From Corallococcus silvisoli (GTDB taxonomy: Bacteria; Myxococcota; Myxococcia; Myxococcales; Myxococcaceae), in assembly GCF_009909145.1 (NCBI RefSeq), contig NZ_JAAAPJ010000018.1, forward strand, positions 124,001 to 188,000: a DNA stretch of 64,000 nucleotides, written 5' to 3'. Numbering within the stretch: the first letter of the stretch is position 1; every line of letters begins with the position of its first letter. Below, in pieces: positions 1-8,460 of this stretch. The notes beneath the pieces were generated by a model. It was not told where the DNA came from. It worked only from the letters and a program-made list of their open reading frames with translations, and made no database searches. Both the position numbers and the translations under genes were made by a program.

Positions 1-643
1 ACTCCGTCAGCGCCACCAGGTCGCGGTACGGCTCGAACTCGCCGGGCAGCCGCGTGTCCAGGTACTCCTCGATGAGCGGCGCCGCGCTCACGAAGCGGGC
101 CTCCGCGGAGGCGCCCAGCGCCTCCACCAGCCACCGGTAGCTGCCATGCGTCAGGCTGCGCGTCACCCCGCGCCGGCCATCCATGCCCAGCGCGATGGTG
201 CGCGGGCGGTAGCGCGCGTCCAGCTCCGCGAGCGCCTCCTCCTGCTTGCGCTCCACGGCGGGCATCTCGAAGAACCGCGTCACGGCCTCCGTGGCGTAGC
301 CCGTCAGCGCGATTCTCTTGAGCCCCGCGTCGCCCGCGTCCACGAAGACGAACACGTCGCGGTTGCCCGCGTAGGGCAGCGGCGGCGCGACCCAGGCCGT
401 CAGCGGGTCATCGTGGAACTCCTCGTTGATGACCACCCACATGCCCACGCCGTGCCGCCGCATCATGTCGAGCAGCAGCGCGTGCCGCCCCGCCAGCCAG
501 GACTCGCGAAGCGCCAGCGCCTGGGACGGAGGAGGCACACGGGTGGAGGCAGCAACGGGGGTGTCACGCACGGGCGCGGTGGCACAGGCCACCAGACACC
601 CCAGGCTCAAGGCGGACAGGACTGCCGCGGGCCAACGCATCAT
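1..643 (-). CDS. M24-family (Xaa-Pro peptidase-like) lipoprotein, 3' end outside window
   Basis: The reading frame is open from the ATG at 643 (or the adjacent ATG at 640) to the left window edge, giving about 214 residues of the N-terminus. The first 20 residues form a lipoprotein signal with a lipobox ending LVAC, so export and lipidation are expected. The rest resembles the N-terminal creatinase-type domain that precedes the M24 pita-bread catalytic domain (VINEEFHDDPLTAW, NRDVFVFVDAGD and ALGMDGRRG are typical). The metal-binding residues would lie outside the window, so catalytic competence cannot be judged. The family assignment is recognition from motif style; the lipoprotein signal is directly visible. 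Confidence 0.7.
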   Translation of the reverse strand, partial: MMRWPAAVLSALSLGCLVACATAPVRDTPVAASTRVPPPSQALALRESWLAGRHALLLDMMRRHGVGMWVVINEEFHDDPLTAWVAPPLPYAGNRDVFVFVDAGDAGLKRIALTGYATEAVTRFFEMPAVERKQEEALAELDARYRPRTIALGMDGRRGVTRSLTHGSYRWLVEALGASAEARFVSAAPLIEEYLDTRLPGEFEPYRDLVALTE

Positions 644-929
644 GTCGGGAACTCCAGGTCGGGAAGGAGGCCGGGAGCTTAGCGCGCGAAAAACCGAAGC
701 CCCCCGCTCCCGGAACCCTGAAGGATCCGGGAGCAGAGGGCCTGGGGCGCATCCCACCTGCTCACCCGCTCGGACGACCTCGCTCCTGCTCGCTTCCGGG
801 CCCCGTCCCCCCCGGTCCGGAACTCCGGGACCCAACCCGGCCTTCACGGCCGGTGGATCCACTGGAAGCGGGCGGCCTTCCCCCGAAAGCCGCATGGAGC
901 GCGGACACCCAACCGCGCGCGCCGTCACG

Positions 930-1145
930 TCAGTAGCTGGCGACCCCGTCCAGGTCGCTTTCATCGAACTCGAAGAGCGACGCCTCCCCTTCCTGCTGGG
1001 AGACCGCTTCCCCGTCCCCCTCATCCTCGGTCCGGTCGTTCCCCGGCTCCCGGACCGCGTCCTCCGTCCGCACACCCGCGCCCCCGTTGGAACCGGGCGC
1101 CCACATCGCGCCGTCCCCCTGGCTCCACGCATCGATGCGGTACAT
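930..1145 (-). CDS. Small acidic hypothetical protein (71 aa)
   Basis: I do not recognise this protein. It begins MYRIDAWSQGDGAMW and ends in a strongly acidic tail (LFEFDESDLDGVASY). The ATG at 1145 is preferred over the in-frame GTG at 1196 because AGGGGG lies five bases upstream of it, whereas the GTG start has no purine-rich site. It lies 105 bp downstream of the membrane zinc-finger/TPR gene on the same strand and could be the last gene of the sigma-factor cluster. No signal peptide, membrane segment or cysteine motif is visible. Short GC-rich frames can be spurious, so confidence is moderate. Confidence 0.45.
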   Translation of the reverse strand: MYRIDAWSQGDGAMWAPGSNGGAGVRTEDAVREPGNDRTEDEGDGEAVSQQEGEASLFEFDESDLDGVASY

Positions 1146-1250
1146 CGCGTCCCCCTGGGTGCGGTGTTTCCATCCCGCCACCGTCGCCACCGCCACGCCG
1201 CGCCTCGATAATTAGACGCCGACCGCCAGAATCCTTGGGTCGCGGCGACC

Positions 1251-2108
1251 TCAATTCAGGAAGTGGCCCGCCTGCCGCAGGGCGCGGGCCCGGATTCCGG
1301 CTTCCTCGCTCCACCCGGGCTCCCCCCGGCGGGCCACGGATTCGAAGGCCTCCGCCGCCTGGAGGGGCAGGCCCATCGCCCGGAGCACCAGCGCCCGGTT
1401 CCACAGGGCCTGGGGATGGTCGGGTGCCTGACGCAACACGCCCTCCAGCAGCTCCAGCGCCCCCCGCAGGTCGCCGGCCGCCATCGCCACCACGGCGCGG
1501 TCGCTGTCCCGGTCCACCGAGGGCGCGCTGCGCGCCAGGAAGTCCGCGGCCTGACGCAGCTCGCCGCGCACCAGGTATGCCGCCGCGATGCCGTGCAGGT
1601 CCCCCTGCTCCTCCAGCGCGGCCAGGGTGCGCAGGGGCACGGGAGGTTCGGCGGGCAGCCCGGTCCGGTCCCCCACCGCCCCCGTCCGGACGGGGACGTA
1701 GGGCAGGTACCGGTCCGCGGCCGGGTAGGCGATGCGCGCCTCCAGCTCCCGGCCCGACGCATCCGCCCGCCACGCATCCGCCATCCGGGAGGGGAAGCCC
1801 GTGAACAGCGCGGCGGCCGCCCCCAACCCCATCGCCAGCAGCGCCCCCAGCGTCCGCCCCCGCCAACCGCGCAGCAGGCCGAGGCGGAGCGCGACCCGTT
1901 GGCGGGCGGGGGCCGGAGGCGGGGGCGCGTCGTTGTGGGCCACGGCGCCGCAGAGGGCCTGGACGCTGAGCATCTCCAGCTGCATGGCGTCATGCAGCCC
2001 GCTGGCGCACGCGCGGCAGAGGGCCAGGTGGAGCCGGAAGTGCTCCTCGTCGCCTGACTCCAGCTCGCCATCCAGGAACCGGTAGAGCTTCTTGCACCAG
2101 AGATCCAT
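1251..2108 (-). CDS. Membrane zinc-finger (anti-sigma type) protein with TPR-like C-terminus
   Basis: Residues 1-45 form a zf-HC2/ZAS-type domain: Cys near residue 5, a FLDGELE segment, and the H-x3-C-x2-C signature HLALCRAC. One hydrophobic segment (LGALLAMGLGAAAALF) follows at about residue 100. The remaining residues form TPR-like helix pairs (AVVAMAAGDLRGALELLEG and ALWNRALVLRAMGLPLQA) and would lie across the membrane from the zinc finger. The start is the ATG at 2108 because the zinc-finger domain begins there. The zinc finger is clearly related to that of the neighbour at 2253-2726. A role in holding the ECF sigma factor encoded upstream is inferred from family and position; the TPR region could instead sense a partner protein. 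Confidence 0.75.
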   Translation of the reverse strand: MDLWCKKLYRFLDGELESGDEEHFRLHLALCRACASGLHDAMQLEMLSVQALCGAVAHNDAPPPPAPARQRVALRLGLLRGWRGRTLGALLAMGLGAAAALFTGFPSRMADAWRADASGRELEARIAYPAADRYLPYVPVRTGAVGDRTGLPAEPPVPLRTLAALEEQGDLHGIAAAYLVRGELRQAADFLARSAPSVDRDSDRAVVAMAAGDLRGALELLEGVLRQAPDHPQALWNRALVLRAMGLPLQAAEAFESVARRGEPGWSEEAGIRARALRQAGHFLN

Positions 2109-2252
2109 TGTGCGCCAGGCCCCGTCCCGGGCAGCCGCCTCCCGTCCCTGTCGAAACGCGGGCGGAATCAATCCTTGGGGCTTCTTCCCCGAAGGTCCGC
2201 CGCGCGTCCCTCCGCCTGCCCCACGGGGAGGAGCAGGCAGACCTCCGCGGCT

Positions 2253-2726
2253 TCAGCGGCGCGAGCGGGGCCGCAGGAGCGTCCCCCCGGACCGGCTCGC
2301 GCGAGGACAGGGCCAACGCGGGGCGCTGACCGCCTCCACGTCCTCCTCCCGCGCGAACCAGGGGCAGCAGGAGGCGCACCCCGGACACCGGCGGCGGAAG
2401 CGGCGCGCGCCCTGGTGCCAGGCCCGGCCCTCGCGGTCCGGAGGCGGCGGGGCGTGCTCCGGGAGGACGCCCCCGGGCCAGTGCGCCGGGACCTCGTCGT
2501 CCCAGGAGCCCGGCACCGTGTCACGGGCCTGCCGGGCGGACACCCAGCGCTCGCTCTCCGCGGCGTCCTCCAGCGCCAGCCGCGCGAGCATCTCCAGTTG
2601 CAACAGGTCATGGAAGCGCCCGGCGCAGACGTCGCAGCGGGCCAGGTGGCCCCGGACGCGGCGCTGGTCCTCCGCGGACAGCTCGCCGTCCAGGAAGGGC
2701 CGCAGGTCCTCACACGCGGTGCTCAT
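2253..2726 (-). CDS. Soluble zinc-finger anti-sigma factor candidate
   Basis: This 157-residue protein starts with a ZAS-like domain: CEDLRPFLDGELS followed by H-x3-C-x2-C as HLARCDVC. Its ATG overlaps the stop of the ECF sigma gene by 4 bp, the usual arrangement for a sigma/anti-sigma pair with coupled translation. No membrane helix is visible. The C-terminal third is Arg/Pro-rich and holds a second cysteine cluster, CPGCASCC, that could bind metal or be redox-active. The family role is binding the sigma factor and releasing it on a signal; which signal is unknown. The tail after residue 120 has unusual composition, so a frameshift or mis-called C-terminus cannot be excluded. Confidence 0.75.
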   Translation of the reverse strand: MSTACEDLRPFLDGELSAEDQRRVRGHLARCDVCAGRFHDLLQLEMLARLALEDAAESERWVSARQARDTVPGSWDDEVPAHWPGGVLPEHAPPPPDREGRAWHQGARRFRRRCPGCASCCPWFAREEDVEAVSAPRWPCPRASRSGGTLLRPRSRR

Positions 2727-3304
2727 CGTTCCCTCTCCTGCCGGCGGCGTTCCGCGGTGTCGTGGAGCATGACCTTGAGGCGGCGGCGGGCGTGGAAGAG
2801 CCACGTGCCCACCGTTCCCGCGCTGGGGGTGTTCATCCGCCGGGCGATCTCCGCGTGGCGCAGGCCGCGCGCGTGCAGTTCGAACGCCTGGCGAAGCTTC
2901 TCGTTGAGCCGGGCCACCGCCTGGCGCAATTCGTCCTCCGTGACGCACTCCCACTGCTCGGGCTCCGGCGCGTCCTCCGGATCCTCGAAGAGCATGTGCA
3001 CGTTGTGCAGGTCCACCCGCCGGTCCGTCTCCGCGCCCTGGCGCCGGCACTGATCCAGGAACCGGTTGTGCAGCACGCGCACCAGCCACGCGCGACGCGC
3101 GGGCTCCGGCCAGCGCTTGAGCCGCTCCCATTGCAACAACGCCCGCAGCAGCACGTCCTGCACCAGGTCGTCGCAATCGCTGGCACTCTTGCCACAGACG
3201 TTGCGCGCGATGGCGACCAGCACCGGCTGATGGCGGATCGCGAAAGCGGCGAATTCCCCTCCAGAGCCCTCCCTGACCGGCGGCTCCTCCCTCCCTGGCA
3301 CCAT
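2723..3304 (-). CDS. ECF-family RNA polymerase sigma factor
   Basis: This 193-residue protein has the two-domain layout of group 4 (extracytoplasmic function) sigma factors. Region 2 includes DCDDLVQDVLLRALL and the region 2.4-like WLVRVLHNRFLDQCRR. Region 4 is a helix-turn-helix (LRHAEIARRMNTPSAGTVG, then WLFHARRRLK). The linker between them is acidic (FEDPEDAPEPEQ). The start is the ATG at 3304. The gene is the first of a leftward cluster with two zinc-finger proteins, and its stop overlaps the first of these by 4 bp. Autoregulation from the 533 bp upstream gap is usual for such operons, but I could not identify a matching promoter pair with confidence. Confidence 0.9.
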   Translation of the reverse strand: MVPGREEPPVREGSGGEFAAFAIRHQPVLVAIARNVCGKSASDCDDLVQDVLLRALLQWERLKRWPEPARRAWLVRVLHNRFLDQCRRQGAETDRRVDLHNVHMLFEDPEDAPEPEQWECVTEDELRQAVARLNEKLRQAFELHARGLRHAEIARRMNTPSAGTVGTWLFHARRRLKVMLHDTAERRRQERER

Positions 3305-3837
3305 GCGACCGCCTCCCTTCCCTCAGAGAACGCCGAGGGTCGGATTCTTTTTTTCTCACGGATGCGACAAACGCGCGCGCGATTCACCCGGCGTCACATC
3401 TGGCAGTGCGACTGGAACACTTCAAGCAGACGCCAATTCATTGCATGGAATAGACAGACATCCAGGCACTCCCGGATCAATTCCTCTCCATGGGTGTGTA
3501 TTGCCTCCGGGTGGCGCGCGCCCCGCCCGGCGTGAAAAAGGGCGTCCAGCATGCCCCAGCCGTTCGCTGGCTCCGGAGGATATTCGCGCCGGGTGGATCC
3601 GCGCCGGGCGCGCGGCCCGCGCATGCCCCTTCTGGTGCGTCAGCCTTGGGTGACACCTCCCGCTGGGTCGCTTCGCGGCGCGGCCCGTGCCCCCTTGCCG
3701 AGGCTCAACGGCCTTGGGGAGCGAGGGAGCGGGCCGGGACCGTCGCTCATGGTGGGGGCGGCCGAGGGAAGCGCCCCGGGGCTGAAACTCCCCCTTGCGT
3801 GCCTGGGGAGTCATTTGGTCCTCTTGGGCACCGCCGT
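3305..3837. other. Intergenic region between divergent genes
   Basis: This 533 bp gap separates the ECF sigma gene (leftward) from a hypothetical gene (rightward). It is locally less GC-rich around 3345-3500, for example a TTCTTTTTTTCTCA tract near 3345, which fits a promoter region. GGAAC occurs at 3413 on the plus strand, but I see no convincing paired -10 element. No RNA gene, terminator or repeat is obvious. Confidence 0.4.
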
Positions 3838-4395
3838 ATGCCCATGGAAACCGCCGCCGACAGCCGAGAGTACCGCGTGGTCTTCTTCTGCCCCGCGTCG
3901 AACGCCCGGCTCGAGCGGCTGGAGGTCCCCGTGCGCCGGCTCTTGTCGCGCATCCAGGCGCCCCCGGCGGAGCTGGCCCCGCTGAGCGAGGCCGGGGCGC
4001 TGACGGAGGCCGGGTGGCAGGTGTACCTGGTGCGTTCGCTGACGGAGCGCTCGGCGGCGCAGGCCATGGCGGCCTACGTCAGCGAGGCCACCTGCGCGCT
4101 GGCGGCGGAGGTGGACGCGGAGGTGCTGGGCCTCTACGTGGACGTGTCGGGGGACTCGGCGCGCATCTGCCGGTGTGGGCCGGAGGACGGACCGGAGACC
4201 TTCGCCGGGCGCCGCCAGGCCGCGCTGAACCGCACCTCCGAGTGGCTGGAGGTCGCCCCCGCCAGCCTGTCCGCCCTCTTCCAACTGGACCCTCCGGACG
4301 CGGAATACGAACCGGACGCGGACGACCGCTTCGTCGAGGAGAAGCTGCGGGAGGCGCGGACCCTGATGGAGCGCTACCGCACCGCGACGAAATGA
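3838..4395 (+). CDS. Conserved-looking hypothetical protein (185 aa)
   Basis: I do not recognise a family. The start is placed at the ATG at 3838 (a second ATG at 3844 is equally possible); the frame is open further upstream, but that part has a composition unlike coding sequence. The protein begins with a short beta-like segment (EYRVVFFCPA), is largely alpha/beta in pattern, and ends with a charged helix (VEEKLREARTLMERYR). It is rich in acidic residues and has no signal peptide or membrane helix. Its stop overlaps the start of the DTW-domain gene by 4 bp (ATGA), so the two are almost certainly co-translated, and a role linked to that tRNA-modifying enzyme is possible. Confidence 0.65.
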   Translation: MPMETAADSREYRVVFFCPASNARLERLEVPVRRLLSRIQAPPAELAPLSEAGALTEAGWQVYLVRSLTERSAAQAMAAYVSEATCALAAEVDAEVLGLYVDVSGDSARICRCGPEDGPETFAGRRQAALNRTSEWLEVAPASLSALFQLDPPDAEYEPDADDRFVEEKLREARTLMERYRTATK

Positions 4396-4982
4396 GGTCG
4401 CGCACCCCGGAGGACCTCGCCGGCCGCTGTGAGCGGTGCTACCTGCCCACGGCGTGGTGCCTGTGCGCGGACGTGCCCGTGGTCCCCACGCGCACGGAGC
4501 TGCTCGTCATCCGGCACCACAAGGAGTCGCAGAAGAGCACCAACACCGCGCGCATCGCGGCGCTGGCCCTGCCCCGCTGCGGCATCGTCTCCTATGGCGC
4601 GCCCGGGTCGCCGTTCGACGCGGCGGTGCTGGACACCCCGGACACCTGGCTGCTGTTCCCCGACGCGCCGGAGGCGGAGGGCCCTCCGCCCAAGCGGCTC
4701 ATCGTCATCGACGGGAGCTGGGCCCAGGCGCGGCGAATGATGCAGCGGGTGCCCGCCCTGCGCCGGCTGCCGGGCCTGAGGCTGCCGCCCCCGGGGCCGG
4801 ACACGCGCCGCCTGCGACGGCCGCCGCACCCCGACGGGATGTCCACGCTGGAGGCCATGGCCGGCGCGCTCGCGCGGCTGGAGGGCGCGGACGTGGCGAA
4901 GCCGCTCCTCACGCTGCACGAGCTGATGATCGAGCGCGTGCTGGCGAGCCGGGGGCGGCTGGGCTGGGAGAACTACCGCTGA
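4392..4982 (+). CDS. DTW-domain protein, probable tRNA-uridine aminocarboxypropyltransferase
   Basis: This 196-residue protein carries the two hallmarks of the DTW/TapT family: an N-terminal cysteine cluster (CERCYLPTAWCLC) and a conserved IDGSWAQARRM segment equivalent to the DxTW motif, here with Ser in place of Thr. Characterised members transfer the 3-amino-3-carboxypropyl group of SAM to uridine in tRNA (acp3U). RHHKESQKSTNTA is also a conserved family stretch. The ATG overlaps the stop of the upstream gene, giving a two-gene unit. The family is firm; the exact tRNA position modified cannot be read from sequence. It converges on the DsbD-like gene after 21 bp. Confidence 0.85.
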   Translation: MRSRTPEDLAGRCERCYLPTAWCLCADVPVVPTRTELLVIRHHKESQKSTNTARIAALALPRCGIVSYGAPGSPFDAAVLDTPDTWLLFPDAPEAEGPPPKRLIVIDGSWAQARRMMQRVPALRRLPGLRLPPPGPDTRRLRRPPHPDGMSTLEAMAGALARLEGADVAKPLLTLHELMIERVLASRGRLGWENYR

Positions 4983-5003
4983 GCGGCGGCCAGCGGTGGC
5001 CTC

Positions 5004-6428
5004 CTACTGCACCGCCTTCTGCATCTCCGCCGCGAAGGGCACGGGCTCCAGGAACCCCGTCACGCGCGGGTTCTTCAGCACCGTGCCATCCGGGTTCACG
5101 AACGCCACCGTGGGCAGGCCCTCCACGCCCAGCTGCTCCATCAGCGCGTCCAGGCGGTCCTCGCTGTTCGTCGCGTCGATCTTGATGGTGAGGAAGTGCC
5201 CGTCCTCCGCCTGGGAGATGACCTCGCTCGACGGGTAGGTGTGCCGGTCCAGCTCCTTGCAGGCCGCGCACCAGTCCGCGAAGAAGTCGATGAGCACCGG
5301 ACGGCCTTCCTTCTTCGCGGCCGCGAGCACCCGTTCGAACTGGCCCGCGTCGAACGTGGCCGACTTCGGCGGCATCACGTGGTGCCACTGCCAGGCCGGC
5401 GCGGCCGGAGGCGCCACGAGCCCCATGCGCACCCAGAGCTCCCCCGTGGGCCGCGCGTCCAGCGCGCCGCCGCGCACCACCAGCGCGCCCACCACCAGCG
5501 CCACGCCCAGCGCCTTGAAGCCGAAGTCGCGCGCGCCCTCCTTGAACGAGCGGTGCACCGCGCCCAGGAGGACGCCCACCGTCACCAGCAGCGCGGCGAC
5601 GACCGCGCCGGGCACCTGCCCCACCTCCGCCCCCAGCGCCTTCACCGTGTCGCGCGCCCAGGGGAAGGCATCCTTCACGTACGAGAACGCGAGCGCCACC
5701 AGCATGATGCCCAGCACGCTCTTCACCCACTCCATCCACACGCCACCGCGCGGCAGCCGCACCGTGAACACGCCGATGAGGAAGAACGGCACGCCGATGC
5801 CCAGCGCGTAGATGAACAGCAGCGCCGCGCCCAGCGTCGTGTTGGCGGACTTCGCCACGAAGGCCAGCAGGCCCGTGAGCACGGGGCCCGTGCAAGGCGC
5901 CGCGAGGAACCCGGACACGCTGCCCATGATGAACGCGCCCGCGAGGCCGGTGCCGCCCACGTTGCTCAGCTTCGTCTGCATCGCCGACGGCAGCGCCAGC
6001 TCGAACGCGCCGAACATGGACGAGGCCAGCAGCAGGAGGAACAGCGCCAGCCCCATCACCACCGCGGGGCTGCCCAACATGGAGCCGAAGGCCTGGCCCG
6101 TCTTCGCCGCCAGGATGCCCAGCGCGCTGAACACGACGCCCATGCCCACGATGTACGCGGAGGTCAGCGCCAGCGAGCGGCCCCGCCCTTCCGCCTTGCG
6201 CGCGCCGAACACCGACACGGTGATGGGGATGAGCGGGTACACGCACGGCGTCATCGCGGTGAGCAGGCCGCCGGCGAACACCACCAGCGCGCCCCAGGCC
6301 AGGCTGCCCGACTCCAGGAACCGGGCCGCGTCCAGGCCGGCGCTCGGGCCGGTGGGCAGGAACCACGGCACCACGGCCACCACCACGCCCGCCAGCACCG
6401 CCGCCACCGTCAGCTTCTTCATGTCCAT
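5004..6428 (-). CDS. DsbD-like thiol:disulfide interchange protein without the N-terminal domain
   Basis: The 474-residue protein starts with a hydrophobic segment, then a CcdA/DsbD-type membrane domain of about eight helices holding the two redox cysteines in MTPCVYPLIP and AAPCTGPVLTG. A C-terminal thioredoxin domain has the active site WCAACK. DsbD proteins carry electrons from cytoplasmic thioredoxin across the inner membrane to periplasmic thiol proteins. The usual N-terminal periplasmic alpha domain (about 120 residues) is absent, as in shorter DsbD homologues, so a separate periplasmic acceptor is needed. ATGs at 6428 and 6422 are both usable. Convergent with the DTW gene and followed on the same strand by no close neighbour. 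Confidence 0.9.
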   Translation of the reverse strand: MDMKKLTVAAVLAGVVVAVVPWFLPTGPSAGLDAARFLESGSLAWGALVVFAGGLLTAMTPCVYPLIPITVSVFGARKAEGRGRSLALTSAYIVGMGVVFSALGILAAKTGQAFGSMLGSPAVVMGLALFLLLLASSMFGAFELALPSAMQTKLSNVGGTGLAGAFIMGSVSGFLAAPCTGPVLTGLLAFVAKSANTTLGAALLFIYALGIGVPFFLIGVFTVRLPRGGVWMEWVKSVLGIMLVALAFSYVKDAFPWARDTVKALGAEVGQVPGAVVAALLVTVGVLLGAVHRSFKEGARDFGFKALGVALVVGALVVRGGALDARPTGELWVRMGLVAPPAAPAWQWHHVMPPKSATFDAGQFERVLAAAKKEGRPVLIDFFADWCAACKELDRHTYPSSEVISQAEDGHFLTIKIDATNSEDRLDALMEQLGVEGLPTVAFVNPDGTVLKNPRVTGFLEPVPFAAEMQKAVQ

Positions 6429-6497
6429 GCGTGCCTCGACTCCCCGCGCATCCCGGACCGGGAGGCTCCCTTCTATATGCGGAGGCCGGGGACGCGG

Positions 6498-8111
6498 CTA
6501 CCCCACCGGCACCCGCGGCGGGGAGGCAGGCACGTTCAAGCCCGCGGAGCGGGCCAGCCCCATCACGCCCTCCACGGCGGCGGCGATGTAGCCAAAGGGG
6601 TTCGCGCCATCCACCGCCGTCACGTGGACCTCCCCCATCCGCTGCTGGAAGGCCGCCGCCACCTGTGGGAGCTGCCGGGCCACGGTCAGCTGGATGACCT
6701 CCGGACTCACCGTGTTCTCAATCTCACGCAGCGCCTTCGCGCGCTCCATCTCCAGGCCCTGCTGCGCCCGCGTGCGCCGCAGCTCCAGCTCCGCGATGCC
6801 GGCCTCCGCCTCCGCGATGGACTGCTTCGCCAGGAGCACCTGGAGCCGGGCGGACAGCTGCTCGGCTTCCTGCCGGGCCTCCTCGACCCGCAGCGCGTGC
6901 AGGGTGGCCTCGGCCTCCTGCTGGCGGCGCATGCGCTCCAGTTCCACCTGGGCCTTGGCGGCCTCCGCCTCCTGCTCCCAGCGAAGCTGCTCCAGCGCGC
7001 CCTGCGCGCGGTTGTACGTGAGCTGACGTTCGCTGGTGAGCCGCGCCTCCTCCAGCCGCGCGTCGGTGGCCAGCGCCTCCAGGCGGGCCTGCTCCGCCAG
7101 GGACTGGGTCCGCTGGCGCACCTCCTCGTCGGCGCCCAGCTTCGCGAGCGCCATCTCGCGCTCCACCGCCGTGCGCTCCTGCTGCTGTTGGCGCACCTGC
7201 TCCATCTTCGCCTGCGCGAGGCGCGCCTCCACCGCCAACTGCTCCAGCCGCGCCTGTTCGTCGGTGGCCTGCGTGCGCTGGCGCACCTCCTCGCGCGCGG
7301 CGAGCTTCTGGAGGTTGAGCACGCGCTCGGCCTCCGTCTCCTCGCGCCGGACGAAGCGCTCCTTGGCGAGCTCCGCCTCGCGCGCCTGCCGCTCCTGTTC
7401 GCGGCGGAAGCGCGCCTGCATGTGTTCGAAGACGGCGGCGGACAGCACGCGCACGTCCTGGATCTCAATCGTGTCCAGCAGCACGCCCCAGCCGGAGTCG
7501 GTGCGGTCCTCCAGCCGGCCCCGGCCGGAGAGCACGGGGGCGATCTCCCGCATCAGCTCCTCCGCGATGCCCTCCTTGCGCCGAGACAGGCACTCCTCCA
7601 CGGCGAGGTTGGCCACCAGCCTGCGCGCCGCGCCCACGAACATCTCCCGGAGCAGCTCCGCCAGCTTCTCCTGCGCCCGCTCCGGGTAGCTGAAGTTGAG
7701 CATCCGGAAGGCCACCAGCGGATCCGCGATGCGGTACACCGCGAGCCCCGTCACCGCCACGCCCACCTTCTCGCTCGTCACCTGCTCCGCGGTGAACTGG
7801 AGCCGCTGGATGCTGGTGGGCACGATGGCCACCGAGTCCCCCGGCAGCTTGAAGCAGCTGGCGCCCTGCCCGCTCACCTCGCGCACCCGGCCCCGGCGCA
7901 TGTGGATGAGGAACTCGCTGGGCCGCGCGGTGATGAGCCCCCAGCGCTTCACCTTCTCCGGGTCCTCCGCCGGCTTGCCCGCCCGCCACCCGTCCGCGTA
8001 GCGGGAGCGCTCCAGGCCCCCCTCCAGGCGGATCAACGACGGCCGCCCCGTCCCCTCCAGCTGCGGATCCTGACCGTTGCCCCGGGCGTGTGACTTCGCG
8101 TTGGCGCTCAT
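6498..8111 (-). CDS. SPFH/band 7 (flotillin-like) domain protein
   Basis: The start is the ATG at 8111; a 537-residue protein results. After a polar N-terminus, an SPFH domain spans about residues 65-240 (AVYRIADPLVAFRML and the end piece LLDTIEIQDVRVLS). It is followed by a long, highly charged coiled coil rich in Glu, Arg, Gln and Ala (about residues 245-480) and a Gly/Pro-containing tail. Family members oligomerise at membranes and scaffold protein complexes. No N-terminal transmembrane helix is visible, so membrane association, if any, must be peripheral or via partners. No NfeD-like partner gene adjoins it, which separates it from the common bacterial flotillin/NfeD pair. Confidence 0.8.
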   Translation of the reverse strand: MSANAKSHARGNGQDPQLEGTGRPSLIRLEGGLERSRYADGWRAGKPAEDPEKVKRWGLITARPSEFLIHMRRGRVREVSGQGASCFKLPGDSVAIVPTSIQRLQFTAEQVTSEKVGVAVTGLAVYRIADPLVAFRMLNFSYPERAQEKLAELLREMFVGAARRLVANLAVEECLSRRKEGIAEELMREIAPVLSGRGRLEDRTDSGWGVLLDTIEIQDVRVLSAAVFEHMQARFRREQERQAREAELAKERFVRREETEAERVLNLQKLAAREEVRQRTQATDEQARLEQLAVEARLAQAKMEQVRQQQQERTAVEREMALAKLGADEEVRQRTQSLAEQARLEALATDARLEEARLTSERQLTYNRAQGALEQLRWEQEAEAAKAQVELERMRRQQEAEATLHALRVEEARQEAEQLSARLQVLLAKQSIAEAEAGIAELELRRTRAQQGLEMERAKALREIENTVSPEVIQLTVARQLPQVAAAFQQRMGEVHVTAVDGANPFGYIAAAVEGVMGLARSAGLNVPASPPRVPVG

Positions 8112-8310
8112 GTGCGTACCCTCCGCGGCCGCTCCAGTGCAGGCGCCCGGCCATGCCCCGCGGGGCCACGAAACGGGCACTTATGGGCGCGCGAAGCACC
8201 GTTTCGGATCAGCCCGCCCCAGGACGGCGCGGTCCGAGCGCGCCACTCCGGCGAGGTGTTGAACCACGACCCGGCGCGTCGCGGATGGGGGCTCCTCGCC
8301 TTATGTTCCC

Positions 8311-8338
8311 TTGACCCGAGGGGGGTCGATTTTATAAT
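8311..8338 (+). promoter_or_regulatory. Candidate sigma-70-type promoter of the isc operon
   Basis: TTGACC (8311-8316) and a perfect TATAAT (8333-8338) are separated by 16 bp, about 120 bp before iscS. Two inverted repeats overlap it: GACCC-N5-GGGTC at 8313-8327, between the -35 and -10, and GACC-N5-GGTC at 8340-8352, just after the -10. Their placement would suit a repressor. The promoter match is strong for this GC-rich genome; the operator reading is inference. Confidence 0.7.
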
Positions 8339-8460
8339 TGACCAGTCCGGTCCACATTCGTGTGGGCCCATGTAGACCCTGCCGCTGCGCGCGGACCCAC
8401 CGCGTCGCCGGGGAGCGGAGGGATGTTCCACCCTCCCGCGTCACTTCTTCCGAGGAAGCC

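Noticed and set aside
1196..1196. GTG at 1196 as the start of the small acidic protein
   Set aside because: No ribosome-binding site; the ATG at 1145 has AGGGGG at proper spacing.
3394..3624. A 76-residue open frame on the minus strand upstream of the ECF sigma gene
   Set aside because: It lies in a locally AT-richer spacer, has no ribosome-binding site I can see, and shows no family resemblance; chance open frames are frequent at this GC content.
5196..8093. A 965-residue open frame on the plus strand across the DsbD-like and SPFH genes
   Set aside because: It is the antisense shadow of two well-supported genes; its translation is a His/Arg/Leu-rich low-complexity product without a domain.
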